Assembly: GCF_002998295.1 (NCBI RefSeq)
Contig: NZ_CP027226.1
Span: 1,054,001 to 1,118,000, forward strand
Direction of reading: 5' to 3'
Source of the DNA: Fastidiosipila sanguinis
GTDB lineage: Bacteria; Bacillota; Clostridia; Saccharofermentanales; Fastidiosipilaceae
Length of the DNA stretch: 64,000 nucleotides
The translations under genes and the position numbers were made by a program. Positions 7,691 to 17,336 of the stretch are shown piece by piece (the first letter of the stretch is position 1; each line of letters opens with the position of its first letter). The notes below the pieces were generated by a model that was given only the letters and a program-made list of their open reading frames with translations, ran no database searches and was not told the origin of the DNA.

Positions 7691-10633
7691 CTACTCTACC
7701 CTCAATGCATCTACAGGATCAAGTTTCGCTGCAAATCTCGCTGGAATTGCTCCTGCTATTAATGTTAATAGTACTGAAATTGCAATTAATCCAAGACCTA
7801 TTGAAACTGGTATGGCTGCAGTAATCTCTTTAATACCTGTCAGATTTCTTATCAATGAATTGATTGGTATTAGCAAAGCAAGACTGATTAAAATACCTAA
7901 TACACCAGAAATTAAACCTTCAACAAAAGTCTCGACATTAAACACTGTTGTAATATTATTTTTAGATGCTCCTAAGGCTCTTAGAATACCAATTTCTTTG
8001 GTTCTCTCTATAACAGATATATAAGTGATAATTCCAATCATAACTGATGAAACTATCAATGAAATAGCAACAAATGCTATAAGTACATAACTAATGCCAT
8101 TAATGATTGCAGTAATACTAGACATTAGTAGGGCGATATAATCTGTATATTGAATCTTATCATCTTCTTCCTGTTGTTCGTTATATGATGTGATAACATC
8201 AGCAATTCCATCCTTTGCTTCAAAAGTCTTGGAGTAGATATATATTGTCTCTGGAACTTCAGGATCTCTATAGCCCAATGTTTCTAAGTTTTCTTTTAAG
8301 CTTTTTTCTGAAACTGTTGCTGGCATAAATTTATCATAAAGGCTTACCCATTGTGCTTCTGTAAACTCACCTTGTTTAAACAATGCAGCTCTTTGCTCTA
8401 CTGGGATTTGCTCTACTTCTTTCGTTGCCATTTCTTTGTATCTCGCTACGTATTGTTCTTTCATTACATCTTTTACAGCACTGAATAATTCTTCATCACT
8501 CATTTCATTTAAGAATTTCTCAACCTGTGCCGCTTCAATTTTCATTTGCTCAGCATATGTAGCACTTACTTGTGCTTGGATCTCTTCTCTACTTAAACTT
8601 GCCAACTGATTAGACACTGCTTGCTCTACACTATCATTATCAGGTTCTGTTGCCATCCAAGTATAGAACTCGGACAACTCTTCTACACTTTTATCCTTAG
8701 CGTAGGTTTGTATATCTTCAGCCTTCTTTGCAGCATTAGGTTCTTCCCAATCGCCTGTAATGAAAGGCAAACCATTAAATACATCCACTTCTGGATTTTC
8801 TAATTGAGCTTTAACTATTTCAGTATTTTCTGTATTTTCAATAATATAATTTGTTAATGCTTCTGTATAAGCAAATGCACTACTAATACCATGTATTTGT
8901 GAATCAGCTTTTTCTCTAACAATTCCTACTACCTTAAGAGGAATCGCTGATGAGTCTGAGTCATACAAGAAATCTTTACCAGTATCAGTTGCAGAGACAT
9001 CTGACCAAGTTCCATTACTTTCATTTTTAGTAAAATTCTTACTTGAAAGAATTACTTTAAGTTCAAGATTCATAAAATCCTCAAAACTAAACTCTTCCAC
9101 ATCACTCTTTTCGGTATCAACATCTTCATCATTTAGAATTTTGTTCATCATGTTGCTTAGTTCATCTCGATCACGCATACCTAGAGCGTATAAAGTAATA
9201 TCAGCTATTTGATTATTTTTATCTAGAATCATGACGATCTCATCATAATTTTCTGGCATCTGTCCTGTTACCAATTCATATTGCTCATCATACATAGAAG
9301 CAAATTTTTCACCATTTTCACCAGGTACTAGCTCTTGGAACAAGTCAACTTCACCAGCCAGAGTAAATTGTGACAACATAGCATTTTGGTAATTATCAGT
9401 GGCAAAAGCAGATGACATTAAGTCCATCAAATTGACATAATATATATTGCCATCTTTTGCTCTAGTGTAAACAGGTAGGTCTATAGCATAGGAATAATGT
9501 ATATTTGAAACATACTCTTTAATATCTTCATTACTATCTAGGTATTCCTTAAACTTACCCATATTGTTACTTATACTTGATGTGGAGGACATCCCCTGCA
9601 TAAAATCAAACATAAGATTTTGTGAATAAATCTTGCTTTTGTCATTATTCTTCAAATCATCATTATTTCGTTGAGCTAAATTTTCTATAAACGCCGTGGC
9701 ATCCATGGCTTCTTTTTCTATAGTTATAGGGTATGCGGTCAAAGTTTCTTCCTGAACATCATTTATATAGTTTTGAATTCCATAAGAAAGTGCAAATATA
9801 AGAGCTATTCCTATAATTCCAATTGATCCTGCTAACGCAGTTAAAATTGTTCTACCTTTTTTAGCCCAGAGATTATTTAAAGATAATCTAAATGCAGTTA
9901 AAAGCTTCATTTTGGCTTTGTTAGTTTTCTTTGGTTTAACTTCAGTGTTTTCAGGGTTATATGGGTTACTATCAGAAACGACTAAACCATCCTTCATCTT
10001 TACTATTCTATCTGCATATTTCTCTGCCAATTCTGCATCATGAGTAACCATAATGACCAGACGGTCTTTAGCAAGATCTTTGATAATATCCATTACTTGT
10101 TTAGAACTTTCACTATCCAAAGCACCTGTTGGTTCATCGGCTAAGATGATGTCTGGATTAGTTACAAGAGCTCTGGATATTGCCACTCTTTGAGATTGAC
10201 CACCCGAAATTTGATTAGGTCTTTTGTTGATTTCATTACCTAAACCAACACTCTCTAACGCCTTAATAGACCTATCTCTACCTTCTGCCCTAGGAACATC
10301 AGAGATTTGATTTGCCAAGTCAACATTCTGTAGAACATTTTGATGTGGTATTAAGTTATAACTCTGGAAAACGAAACCAATTGAGTGATTTCTATATTGA
10401 TCCCAGTCTCTATCGCTATAGCCTTTGGTACTATGGCCATTAATTACTAAATCTCCAGAAGTGTAATTATCTAGACCACCAATAATATTAAGCATGGTTG
10501 TCTTACCACATCCTGATGGGCCCAAGATTGCAACAAATTCTTGTTCCCTAAATGTTAAGCTTACTCCTTGAAGCGCTTCGACGTTGTAAGAACCTGTCTT
10601 ATAGGTTTTGGTTATATTACGTAGTTCTAACAT
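7691..10633 (-). CDS. Fused ABC transporter: ATPase plus FtsX/MacB-type permease
   Basis: In this 980-residue protein residues 1-225 form a LolD/MacB-class ATPase: Walker A GPSGCGKT at 38-45, signature ISGGQSQR, Walker B IILADEPTGAL. A first membrane helix lies near 265-285, then a very large extracytoplasmic part (about 290-840) rich in charged residues. The C-terminus has three membrane helices with the FtsX signature 'ERTKEIGILRALGASKNNI'. The class moves lipids, peptides or antibiotics or transmits force to cell-envelope enzymes; it is not an importer. Fusion of ATPase and permease plus the large outer domain resembles Firmicute macrolide/bacteriocin-type exporters. GAGGAGG precedes the ATG. 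No two-component system is adjacent. Confidence 0.88.
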   Translation of the reverse strand: MLELRNITKTYKTGSYNVEALQGVSLTFREQEFVAILGPSGCGKTTMLNIIGGLDNYTSGDLVINGHSTKGYSDRDWDQYRNHSIGFVFQSYNLIPHQNVLQNVDLANQISDVPRAEGRDRSIKALESVGLGNEINKRPNQISGGQSQRVAISRALVTNPDIILADEPTGALDSESSKQVMDIIKDLAKDRLVIMVTHDAELAEKYADRIVKMKDGLVVSDSNPYNPENTEVKPKKTNKAKMKLLTAFRLSLNNLWAKKGRTILTALAGSIGIIGIALIFALSYGIQNYINDVQEETLTAYPITIEKEAMDATAFIENLAQRNNDDLKNNDKSKIYSQNLMFDFMQGMSSTSSISNNMGKFKEYLDSNEDIKEYVSNIHYSYAIDLPVYTRAKDGNIYYVNLMDLMSSAFATDNYQNAMLSQFTLAGEVDLFQELVPGENGEKFASMYDEQYELVTGQMPENYDEIVMILDKNNQIADITLYALGMRDRDELSNMMNKILNDEDVDTEKSDVEEFSFEDFMNLELKVILSSKNFTKNESNGTWSDVSATDTGKDFLYDSDSSAIPLKVVGIVREKADSQIHGISSAFAYTEALTNYIIENTENTEIVKAQLENPEVDVFNGLPFITGDWEEPNAAKKAEDIQTYAKDKSVEELSEFYTWMATEPDNDSVEQAVSNQLASLSREEIQAQVSATYAEQMKIEAAQVEKFLNEMSDEELFSAVKDVMKEQYVARYKEMATKEVEQIPVEQRAALFKQGEFTEAQWVSLYDKFMPATVSEKSLKENLETLGYRDPEVPETIYIYSKTFEAKDGIADVITSYNEQQEEDDKIQYTDYIALLMSSITAIINGISYVLIAFVAISLIVSSVMIGIITYISVIERTKEIGILRALGASKNNITTVFNVETFVEGLISGVLGILISLALLIPINSLIRNLTGIKEITAAIPVSIGLGLIAISVLLTLIAGAIPARFAAKLDPVDALRVE

Positions 10634-10676
10634 GTTTTCCTCCTCAAAGGAATTTCCTTTTCCCTAGCTTGCTCTC

Positions 10677-11519
10677 TTATTTCTCTTGAATATCCTTAAC
10701 TTTTTTAAATGGATTCTCTAATTGCATATAATGCTTATATAAACTATCAAATTTAGTATTTATATTTTTTGTATTCCAGGGTTTCTTTTTACCACAAAAA
10801 TGCAAAATTACTGTATTTTTCATTACCCAATCCAAATCATATTCTCTATTACTTTGCAAAAGATACTTACTATAATACCTAGCATCATAATTCCAAATTT
10901 CATCTGGTATTGAAAGCGTGACATCACTAAACAATACATTAAAAATATCTTGGTCAGGCAATATTAAAAAGCTATCAACCTCTTCTATCTCCCTAACAAG
11001 TTCTTCAAATGAAATTTGATCCCTAATACTCTTAAGATCCATTAATAAGACACCTGTATTAAAATATTCTGTCTCGGTATTCAATCTCATCATATTAATG
11101 CTATCTGTAAAAGCTTCTGTATGTGATGCCGCTGCAAAAATCTTCTTATCTTTTAATTCTAGCTTCCAGAGTGGAGATAAAGAATTTATTATTAAAATAT
11201 CAGGATCTAAGTAAATAATTCTGTCTATATCTTTCGGCAAGAACTCACTTGCAAGCAATCGATAGTACATTGCAGAAGAATAATGTTTATTAACTTTATA
11301 TTTGGAAAAAATCTCATTATCAATAATGCAAGGTTTGAAAACTACTCCATAACTCCCACAATACCTAATTAAATCCTCTAATGTTTCCTGCCTGATCTTA
11401 TTCTCAGAATATAGCAGATAGACTACAACTTTTTCACTAGCGTTATTTATAGCTAGTGATTTCAACATAGTCTTAAATGGAGCAGCATAGTTTTCATCAA
11501 AAGTTACAAGTATGTTCAT
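10677..11519 (-). CDS. Family 8 glycosyltransferase
   Basis: The 280-residue protein has the GT8 layout: N-terminal 'ILVTFDENYAAPFKTMLKSL', the metal-binding DxD motif in 'IYLDPDILI' near 104, 'YFNTGVLLMDL' near 155, and the C-terminal 'HFCGKKKPW' near 241. GT8 enzymes are retaining transferases using UDP-glucose or UDP-galactose, often for lipopolysaccharide or teichoic/capsular glycans. It has no membrane segment. It lies between the ABC protein and the AI-2E permease with gaps of 43 and 20 bases, so co-transcription is likely. Donor and acceptor are unknown. Confidence 0.9.
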   Translation of the reverse strand: MNILVTFDENYAAPFKTMLKSLAINNASEKVVVYLLYSENKIRQETLEDLIRYCGSYGVVFKPCIIDNEIFSKYKVNKHYSSAMYYRLLASEFLPKDIDRIIYLDPDILIINSLSPLWKLELKDKKIFAAASHTEAFTDSINMMRLNTETEYFNTGVLLMDLKSIRDQISFEELVREIEEVDSFLILPDQDIFNVLFSDVTLSIPDEIWNYDARYYSKYLLQSNREYDLDWVMKNTVILHFCGKKKPWNTKNINTKFDSLYKHYMQLENPFKKVKDIQEK

Positions 11520-11539
11520 TTATACACCCTAATTATTTT

Positions 11540-12823
11540 CTATAGTTTTTTCTTTTGTAGTTTCTGTTTAATAATTTTCTCTTGTTTTAATTGCTTCTTA
11601 CTTGATCTTGCTTCTTCTCTATTAATAGCTTTTTTCTTTTCTTTTTTAAACTCTTTTAACTCTTCTTTCTTTGCCTGTATCGCTAATAATCTATCTGTTC
11701 TTTCTTTAAATAATTTATAGAAGGTTGCGAATATAGGAACTGCCAGTATCATACCCATAGTTCCAAATAAGGAACCACCAAAGACAACAGCAACAAAGGT
11801 CCAGATTCCTGGTAAGCCAATTGAATCCCCAACAATTTGAGGGTAAATAATATTTCCTTCAATTTGTTGACAAACAACTATTATGATTAAAAATATTATT
11901 GCTTGTTCAAAATTAACTGCCGCAATCATGAAGAACCCAACTGCTCCTCCTAAAAAAGCACCCACAATAGGTATAAATGCAGTGATCATAGTCACAACAC
12001 CAATTGTAAAAGCATAAGGAATTCTAAAAATTAACATACTAATTGTTATTAGTGCTGACAAACTAAGTGCAGACAAACATTGTCCTTTAATATAACTAGA
12101 AAAAGTATCATCAAGAACATCCATTACATGATAAAACTTATTGCTAAAATTCTTACTCCAGTATACATTTGTAATCTTTCTAGTTTGAGCTGCTAATTTT
12201 TCTTTACCGATTAAAAGATAAATTGCAAATATTATTGCTGTGAAAAATGTTATAAAGAATCCTGCTATATTACCAAGAAAGCCTAATGTAGATCCGAGGA
12301 AACCGCCTAAGCCATTTTTCAAGAAATTAACAACTTCTGAGCCAACTTGATTCCAATCTATAGTTAAATTTTCTATATTATTTCTTAGACTATTAGCCCA
12401 TTCAGCACCTTCAGTAGAACGCAAGAACCATGCTTTAGTGTTCTCTGCAAACATCGGCACTGCTTCAACTATAATTCTTGTAGATTCATAAATTTGTGGA
12501 ATTACTACATACATAACGCCAACAACGATTCCAATAATTACAAGGAAAGATAAAGTCATACTAAGAGGTCGTCTAATTTTATTAGCTATTTCTTTTTGTG
12601 AATTTGGGAATAGATATTTCTCCAAAAACTTAAGTATCAAATTCCAGATATAAGCAATTGCTATACCTATAAAGAAAGGAAAAACTATCCCTAAAACTTT
12701 ACCTAAAAACATCAAAATATTATTAAAGTACAACAAACATAATGCAGCTACAAAAACTATAGCAACTTTTGTAATAAAACCTTTTTGATCTTTTATTCGT
12801 AATTTTCTTTCTGATTTATTCAT
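11540..12823 (-). CDS. AI-2E family (PerM/UPF0118) membrane transporter
   Basis: The 427-residue protein has about eight hydrophobic segments and the conserved family features: paired N-terminal helices, a periplasmic-type amphipathic region ('MYVVIPQIYESTRIIVE'), the central 'SSYIKGQCLSALSLSALITISML', and 'IPIVGAFLGGAVGFFMIA'. The last 60 residues are a lysine-rich cytoplasmic tail. Family members have been linked to autoinducer-2 export, sodium/proton exchange and osmotic stress, so the label does not fix the substrate. It follows the sulfatase gene on the same strand after 71 bases. Confidence 0.87.
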   Translation of the reverse strand: MNKSERKLRIKDQKGFITKVAIVFVAALCLLYFNNILMFLGKVLGIVFPFFIGIAIAYIWNLILKFLEKYLFPNSQKEIANKIRRPLSMTLSFLVIIGIVVGVMYVVIPQIYESTRIIVEAVPMFAENTKAWFLRSTEGAEWANSLRNNIENLTIDWNQVGSEVVNFLKNGLGGFLGSTLGFLGNIAGFFITFFTAIIFAIYLLIGKEKLAAQTRKITNVYWSKNFSNKFYHVMDVLDDTFSSYIKGQCLSALSLSALITISMLIFRIPYAFTIGVVTMITAFIPIVGAFLGGAVGFFMIAAVNFEQAIIFLIIIVVCQQIEGNIIYPQIVGDSIGLPGIWTFVAVVFGGSLFGTMGMILAVPIFATFYKLFKERTDRLLAIQAKKEELKEFKKEKKKAINREEARSSKKQLKQEKIIKQKLQKKKL

Positions 12824-12894
12824 ATAAATTCTTTTCTCCGTAAATAATCATTCTAATTTCAAATATGTCCAACTAGTATACTGCTTAAATAAAT

Positions 12895-14448
12895 TTACTC
12901 CGTAGGAGAATGCTTATTTCCTTTAATATAACTATCTTTTAAACTTGTCAAAATGGGCCTACCTAACTGAAGCTCATCATTTACAACATAGCCTTCTTCT
13001 CTATCTTTTAACTCTTCAATCAAGATATTTCTTAATTCACCTAGCTTTTTATTCAAGGTACTATCAGCAGCTTCTTGCTCTGCTACATAGACTAAATTCT
13101 GTAATTCTTCTGGGTCTTCAGCTAAATTAAAGAGCCATTCCTCGCCTGTCTGATCAAACCAAGAATATTTCCACTTATCTTGAGTTCTTATCATGTGGTA
13201 ACTTCTGTGACCGTGACTATGCTCTCCATGGATATATTCATATGAAGATTCTTCTCCATTTAATATTTTCAAAATAGATTTGCCATCTACAGTTTCAGGA
13301 ATTTCAATATCTGTTAAATCCAATAAAGTTGGCATTATATCCCATAAACTTACCAACTCATCAGATATAGTTCCTGGCTCATAGTTTAATCTACCTGTTG
13401 GATCATAAATAATTAGAGGTACTCTTGATGACCCTTCTAATGGACTAGATTTTCTCCATAAGTTATGATCACCCAGCAAGTCGCCATGATCAGAGGTAAA
13501 TACAAGTATCGTATTATCGGCTTCACCTGTATCAACTAAATGTGAAATTATTCTACCAATTTGATGATCTATATGAGTTACTGCAGCTGAGTAGGCTTTG
13601 CGTGCTCTAACGACTGCATCATGCTGTACAATACCCACCTGAGTTTCAACAAACCAGCCATCACCATCAGGATCAGGTTTAGCGAAATCTCCCACAGGAG
13701 GTTCTGGTATATCTTTATTCTCATAAATATTCAAATAAGATTGTGGTGGATCATAAGGTGCGTGTGGTCTATGGAAACTCAAATACAAGAAATAAGGCAC
13801 TGTAGGGTCTTTTCTTCTAAAGAAATCTCTTGCCATCTCTGCCACCCAATTAGTTGGGTGAGTATACTCTGGATATATCCATGGATGTGCTACGAATGAA
13901 TTACATTCCAAACCCATGTCCATGATATCAAAGCGATTTCCTAATTCTCTTCTTGCCCAAGCTACATAATCATCAACAAAATCTGCAGTTTCTGAAACTG
14001 TTTGAGTAAGTTTACGTTGGCTATGAAGGAAACCATCATGCAAGATTACATTATCGAATCCAGCTCTGAATCTTGATGGATAAACGTGCATCTTTCCAAT
14101 TGCTTGAGTTTGGTAGTTGTTTTTGGAAAACTCGCCTGCTAAATAATTGGGATATTCCCAATCAACTCCATCTTGATAACCTACCCTACCAGTATTTTCT
14201 TGTTTCATACCAGTGAAAAGATTAGCTCTTGCTGGTATACATGTAGGGACTGGAGAGTACGCTGAATTAAAGGTTATACCCTTACGGGTTAAATCATTAA
14301 GATATGGAGTTTCAACAAATTGATTGCCTGTATAACCTAGAAAATCTCCACGCCATTGATCAGCCATTATTAAAATTACGTTTGGTTTCTTTTTCATTTT
14401 TCTGCTCATTTTAATTCTATTTATTTGTGCACATGCACTTTCTCTCAA
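12895..14448 (-). CDS. Cysteine-type sulfatase
   Basis: The alkaline-phosphatase-like sulfatase fold begins 'PNVILIMADQWRGDFLGY' with the metal-binding Asp. The sulfatase signature CIPAR near residue 70 places a Cys at the position that becomes formylglycine. 'VFTSDHGDLLGDHNLWRKSSPLEGSSRVPLI' supplies further metal and sulfate ligands. No signal peptide is evident, so it would act inside the cell on imported sulfated saccharides. The longest frame starts at a TTG without a good ribosome site; in-frame ATGs about 14 and 18 codons later (before KKKPN) are more plausible starts. The FGE at 16446 could activate it. Substrate unknown. Confidence 0.88.
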   Translation of the reverse strand: MRESACAQINRIKMSRKMKKKPNVILIMADQWRGDFLGYTGNQFVETPYLNDLTRKGITFNSAYSPVPTCIPARANLFTGMKQENTGRVGYQDGVDWEYPNYLAGEFSKNNYQTQAIGKMHVYPSRFRAGFDNVILHDGFLHSQRKLTQTVSETADFVDDYVAWARRELGNRFDIMDMGLECNSFVAHPWIYPEYTHPTNWVAEMARDFFRRKDPTVPYFLYLSFHRPHAPYDPPQSYLNIYENKDIPEPPVGDFAKPDPDGDGWFVETQVGIVQHDAVVRARKAYSAAVTHIDHQIGRIISHLVDTGEADNTILVFTSDHGDLLGDHNLWRKSSPLEGSSRVPLIIYDPTGRLNYEPGTISDELVSLWDIMPTLLDLTDIEIPETVDGKSILKILNGEESSYEYIHGEHSHGHRSYHMIRTQDKWKYSWFDQTGEEWLFNLAEDPEELQNLVYVAEQEAADSTLNKKLGELRNILIEELKDREEGYVVNDELQLGRPILTSLKDSYIKGNKHSPTE

Positions 14449-14529
14449 AAAATTTATTCTATTTATCCTTTATAGCTTATATACTTATTATATAGCTCTA
14501 CTATAGCAAATTCGACTGTATTTTTGCGT

Positions 14530-14535
14530 TATAAT
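14530..14535 (+). promoter_or_regulatory. Putative -10 for the small peptide gene
   Basis: TATAAT preceded by TATTTTTGCGT. An almost identical block, TATTTTTACGTTATAATA, recurs at the sulfatase promoter (14851). The -35 is weak in both. Confidence 0.5.
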
Positions 14536-14577
14536 AGGTTTATATGAATTAATTAGATCCAATAAAGGAGGAATACC

Positions 14578-14694
14578 ATGATGCATGTAGATCAAGTTGC
14601 AGATATATTATTTTTCACAATGCCCATAGTTATAATTCTTTTAATAGTGATTGTAGTCCTACTTGTTAAAATAAATAATAAGTTAGACAAATAG
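14578..14694 (+). CDS. 38-residue hydrophobic peptide (copy 1), possible type I toxin-like
   Basis: ATGATG is preceded by a perfect AAAGGAGG at six bases. The product is a short polar N-terminus (MMHVDQVADILFF), a single strongly hydrophobic helix rich in I, L and V, and a charged tail ending KINNKLDK. This shape matches small holin-like/TxpA-type toxins and other single-span peptides. A diverged, frameshifted copy lies at 38869. Both copies precede a plus-strand sugar-degradation gene. A 10-bp inverted repeat follows the stop. I see no known family with certainty, but the ribosome site and the conservation of the copy argue that it is real. Confidence 0.7.
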   Translation: MMHVDQVADILFFTMPIVIILLIVIVVLLVKINNKLDK

Positions 14695-14725
14695 ATTTTT
14701 AATAAGATGTCAAAATTATAGTCAA

Positions 14726-14781
14726 AGTAAAAGTTTACAAAAACTCAAAAGCTTGTATTGCTTTACTGATTAACTTTTACT
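14726..14781 (+). repeat. Inverted repeat downstream of the small peptide gene
   Basis: AGTAAAAGTT (14726-14735) and AACTTTTACT (14772-14781) are perfect complements around a 36-base loop. This could be the mRNA end, or part of an antisense arrangement as in type I toxin loci. A T-rich stretch follows some 30 bases later. Confidence 0.5.
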
Positions 14782-14860
14782 GAATTAACCTTGTTCATTT
14801 TATATTTTTTATTTATGTTTTTTTAATCCTACTTTATTAAAGCTAATGCTATTTTTACGT

Positions 14861-14866
14861 TATAAT
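14861..14866 (+). promoter_or_regulatory. Putative -10 of the second sulfatase gene
   Basis: TATAAT inside the block TATTTTTACGTTATAATA, which repeats the promoter block of the small peptide gene with one mismatch. The region is flanked by ACGT on both sides. Confidence 0.5.
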
Positions 14867-14907
14867 AAACGTACAAATTGATACTGCAATAGCAGGAGGT
14901 ATTTCAA

Positions 14908-16347
14908 ATGACAAATATTGAGTCACAACTCAAAAATTTACATTCTAGTAGGCCAAATATTTTATTAATTGTTTCTGATGATCATGGATATGGTGATTTA
15001 TCTTTTAGAGAAGCTCATGAAGATGTACATACTCCAAACTTAGATAGACTGAGAAAATCTGGAATGCTTCTTGAAAGAGGCTATGTAAGCGCACCTGTAT
15101 GCTCTCCATCTAGAGCAGGTATGATTGTTGGTGCCTATCAAGAGCGCTGGGGAGCAAAATATTTTGGTACAGCAAAGTTCGCACCAGACCAATATCAAAC
15201 TATACCTGAAATTCTAAAAACAGTAGGATATCACACAGGTTACTTTGGTAAAGTTCATTATGGTCCTGATCAACCTGGAGATAGATCTAACCCAGATCAA
15301 CATGGTTTCGATGAGTCTTTCTATGGTCTTGCAGCTCTAGGCTATGGTCGTCTCCACTATTTAAAACATGAATTCGATGCAGAAGAAAAATATGGTGAAG
15401 CAGCTAGCGTACACAATATGTTTGCTCTATACGAAAACGGTAAACCGGTAGAGTGTGATAACTTTTTAACATATGAATTTGCTGATAGAACTATGAACTT
15501 CATCCGCAACTCTGCTGAAAACAACACTCCTTACTTCTGTATGACTGCCTTTAACGCAGTTCACAATTTCACTTGGCAGTTACCTGAGGAAGAATTAGAG
15601 AAACGTGGCCTACCTAAGTATGATGACTTCGATCCAGATGAAGTTGAGTATTTAGACTGGTATGACGGTGTAATTACTCCTAACCTACCTCATGGACGAG
15701 AATATTATCTTGCTCAATTAGAGTTAATGGATATGAAGATCGGAGAGATTTTAGACACTATCGAGGAATTAGGTCAAAGAGATAATACCTTAATTATCTA
15801 TATCACTGACAACGGTGGTTCTCCTTGCAACTACGGTAACAACGTACCTTTGACCGGTACCAAGTACACATTGTATGAAGGTGGTATCAGAGTTCCATTT
15901 ATCGCATCTTGGCCTGGAACAGTTGCAGAAAATTCAATTTCTCAAAACTTATCATCTAGTTTGGACTTCTTGGAAACATTCTCATACTTGGCCGGAGCTG
16001 ATGCGCCAGCAGCTAATAAAGTTGATGGTATTAACCTCTTACCTACACTACTAGGCTCTGATGGAGGTCATCAAAGACTATTCTTTGACACTGGTTTCCA
16101 ATATGCTGTTCAAGATAGAGACTGGAAGTTAATTCGTACAGATCTTGAAGGATCTGATAGTGCTAGAGAAGCTTTGCTAAAAACTGAGCATGCTGTACTT
16201 GGTTATGGAAAAGAGTTGTTCAACATTGGTGAAAATATAGACGAAAGTGAAGATAATAACTTAATTAAAGAAAATGAAGAAAAGGCTAAAGAATTAGATG
16301 AACATTTCCAAGCTTGGAGAAAAGATGTGGAGAGTTCTAATAACTAG
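14908..16347 (+). CDS. Cysteine-type sulfatase
   Basis: The 479-residue protein begins the sulfatase fold with 'PNILLIVSDDHGYGDLSF' (two metal Asp). The signature CSPSRAG near residue 65 carries the Cys that is converted to formylglycine. 'FGKVHYG' near 112 and 'YITDNGGSPCNYGNNVPLTGTKYTLYEGGIRVPF' provide other active-site residues, and the latter segment is typical of arylsulfatase A/GalNAc-6-sulfatase-like enzymes. There is no signal peptide, so it should act in the cytoplasm. A good AGGAGG site precedes the ATG. It is transcribed toward the FGE gene, with a shared terminator between them. The exact sulfated sugar is not deducible. Confidence 0.9.
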   Translation: MTNIESQLKNLHSSRPNILLIVSDDHGYGDLSFREAHEDVHTPNLDRLRKSGMLLERGYVSAPVCSPSRAGMIVGAYQERWGAKYFGTAKFAPDQYQTIPEILKTVGYHTGYFGKVHYGPDQPGDRSNPDQHGFDESFYGLAALGYGRLHYLKHEFDAEEKYGEAASVHNMFALYENGKPVECDNFLTYEFADRTMNFIRNSAENNTPYFCMTAFNAVHNFTWQLPEEELEKRGLPKYDDFDPDEVEYLDWYDGVITPNLPHGREYYLAQLELMDMKIGEILDTIEELGQRDNTLIIYITDNGGSPCNYGNNVPLTGTKYTLYEGGIRVPFIASWPGTVAENSISQNLSSSLDFLETFSYLAGADAPAANKVDGINLLPTLLGSDGGHQRLFFDTGFQYAVQDRDWKLIRTDLEGSDSAREALLKTEHAVLGYGKELFNIGENIDESEDNNLIKENEEKAKELDEHFQAWRKDVESSNN

Positions 16348-16383
16348 ACTTTATAAATTAAATTCAAGCCATTAGACAAAAAT

Positions 16384-16414
16384 AAACTGCTTTGATGAAT
16401 TTTCAAAGCAGTTT
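16384..16414. terminator. Bidirectional terminator between sulfatase and FGE genes
   Basis: AAACTGCTTTGA and TCAAAGCAGTTT form a perfect 12-bp stem with a 7-base loop. T-rich sequence follows on the plus strand. It serves the two convergent genes. Confidence 0.85.
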
Positions 16415-16445
16415 TTATTATCTTATTTTGTGTGGAGTAGCAAAC

Positions 16446-17312
16446 TTATCTGCAGACTCTAAATCCACAATTACTAGCAGTTGAGTTAGCTGTATTACCA
16501 TTTCTTGCACCTAATCTATAACGATTACAATAACTATTGTGACATAGGAATGATCCACCTTTTACAGCTATCTCTTCATTACCATCAATACTTTCAAAAT
16601 CATATGGAGGATCAGCTATAAAATCATTTCCTGCAAACTCATTCAAATCGATTCTTCTCGGATTAGAACACCATTCCCAGACATTACCTATAACGTTATA
16701 TAAACCGAAGTTATTAGGATCATAATATTTAGCTGGGCAGGTTGCTAAGAAGCCATCTTCCAGTGTGTTCTCATAAGGAAATTCACCTTGCCAAATATTA
16801 GCCATGTATTTGCCATTTGGTGCAAACTCATCTCCCCAAGGCCATTTACTTGTAGATCCTGCACGAGCTGCATATTCCCACTCAGCTTCACTTGGCAATC
16901 TATAATTACCCCACTCGCAAAAGGCTAGCGCATCAATATAAGAAACATGTACAACCGGGTGATCCATAATATCTTCAATACTTGAATTAGGTCCAGTCGG
17001 ATGTTGCCAATCTGCACCTTGTACATATAACCACCAAGGTAGATGCTCAACTTCTTTGTACGTAATAGAATCATCTTTATTTAGCAATCTGTAGAAAACA
17101 AAAGAAGCATTGTATTTCTCAGCTTCAGTAACGTAGCCTGTTGCATCTACAAATTCCTTGAACTGTGCATTTGTTACTGTAGTTTCAGCAATTTCAAATT
17201 CTTTAACTTTCACTTTTACCTGAGGTAGCTCTTTATCAAAGGGGTATCCATCTCTGGTGCTTGCGCCCATCATAAATTCTCCTGCAGGAATTTTTACAAA
17301 TTTTATACTCAT
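16446..17312 (-). CDS. Formylglycine-generating enzyme (sulfatase maturase)
   Basis: The 288-residue protein is an FGE-sulfatase fold throughout: 'IPAGEFMMGASTRDGYPFDKELP', 'ETTVTNAQFKEFVDATGYVTEAEK', 'YRLPSEAEWEYAARAG', 'GNVWEWCSN', and C-terminal 'GGSFLCHNSYCNRYR' followed by 'ARNGNTANSTASNCGFRVCR'. The two cysteines in that block align with the copper-binding catalytic pair of genuine FGE, which oxidises the sulfatase Cys to formylglycine with O2. Many FGE-fold relatives lack this pair, so this looks like a true maturase. It starts 24 bases after cutC on the same strand. Two Cys-type sulfatases nearby are its obvious substrates. Confidence 0.9.
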   Translation of the reverse strand: MSIKFVKIPAGEFMMGASTRDGYPFDKELPQVKVKVKEFEIAETTVTNAQFKEFVDATGYVTEAEKYNASFVFYRLLNKDDSITYKEVEHLPWWLYVQGADWQHPTGPNSSIEDIMDHPVVHVSYIDALAFCEWGNYRLPSEAEWEYAARAGSTSKWPWGDEFAPNGKYMANIWQGEFPYENTLEDGFLATCPAKYYDPNNFGLYNVIGNVWEWCSNPRRIDLNEFAGNDFIADPPYDFESIDGNEEIAVKGGSFLCHNSYCNRYRLGARNGNTANSTASNCGFRVCR

Positions 17313-17336
17313 CTTATATACTCAAATCTATCCAAA

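Noticed and set aside
10560-10590. Palindromic GAAGCGCTTC in the ABC gene as operator
   Set aside because: It is within the ATPase coding sequence near its start and is explained by codons; there is no matching copy at promoters.
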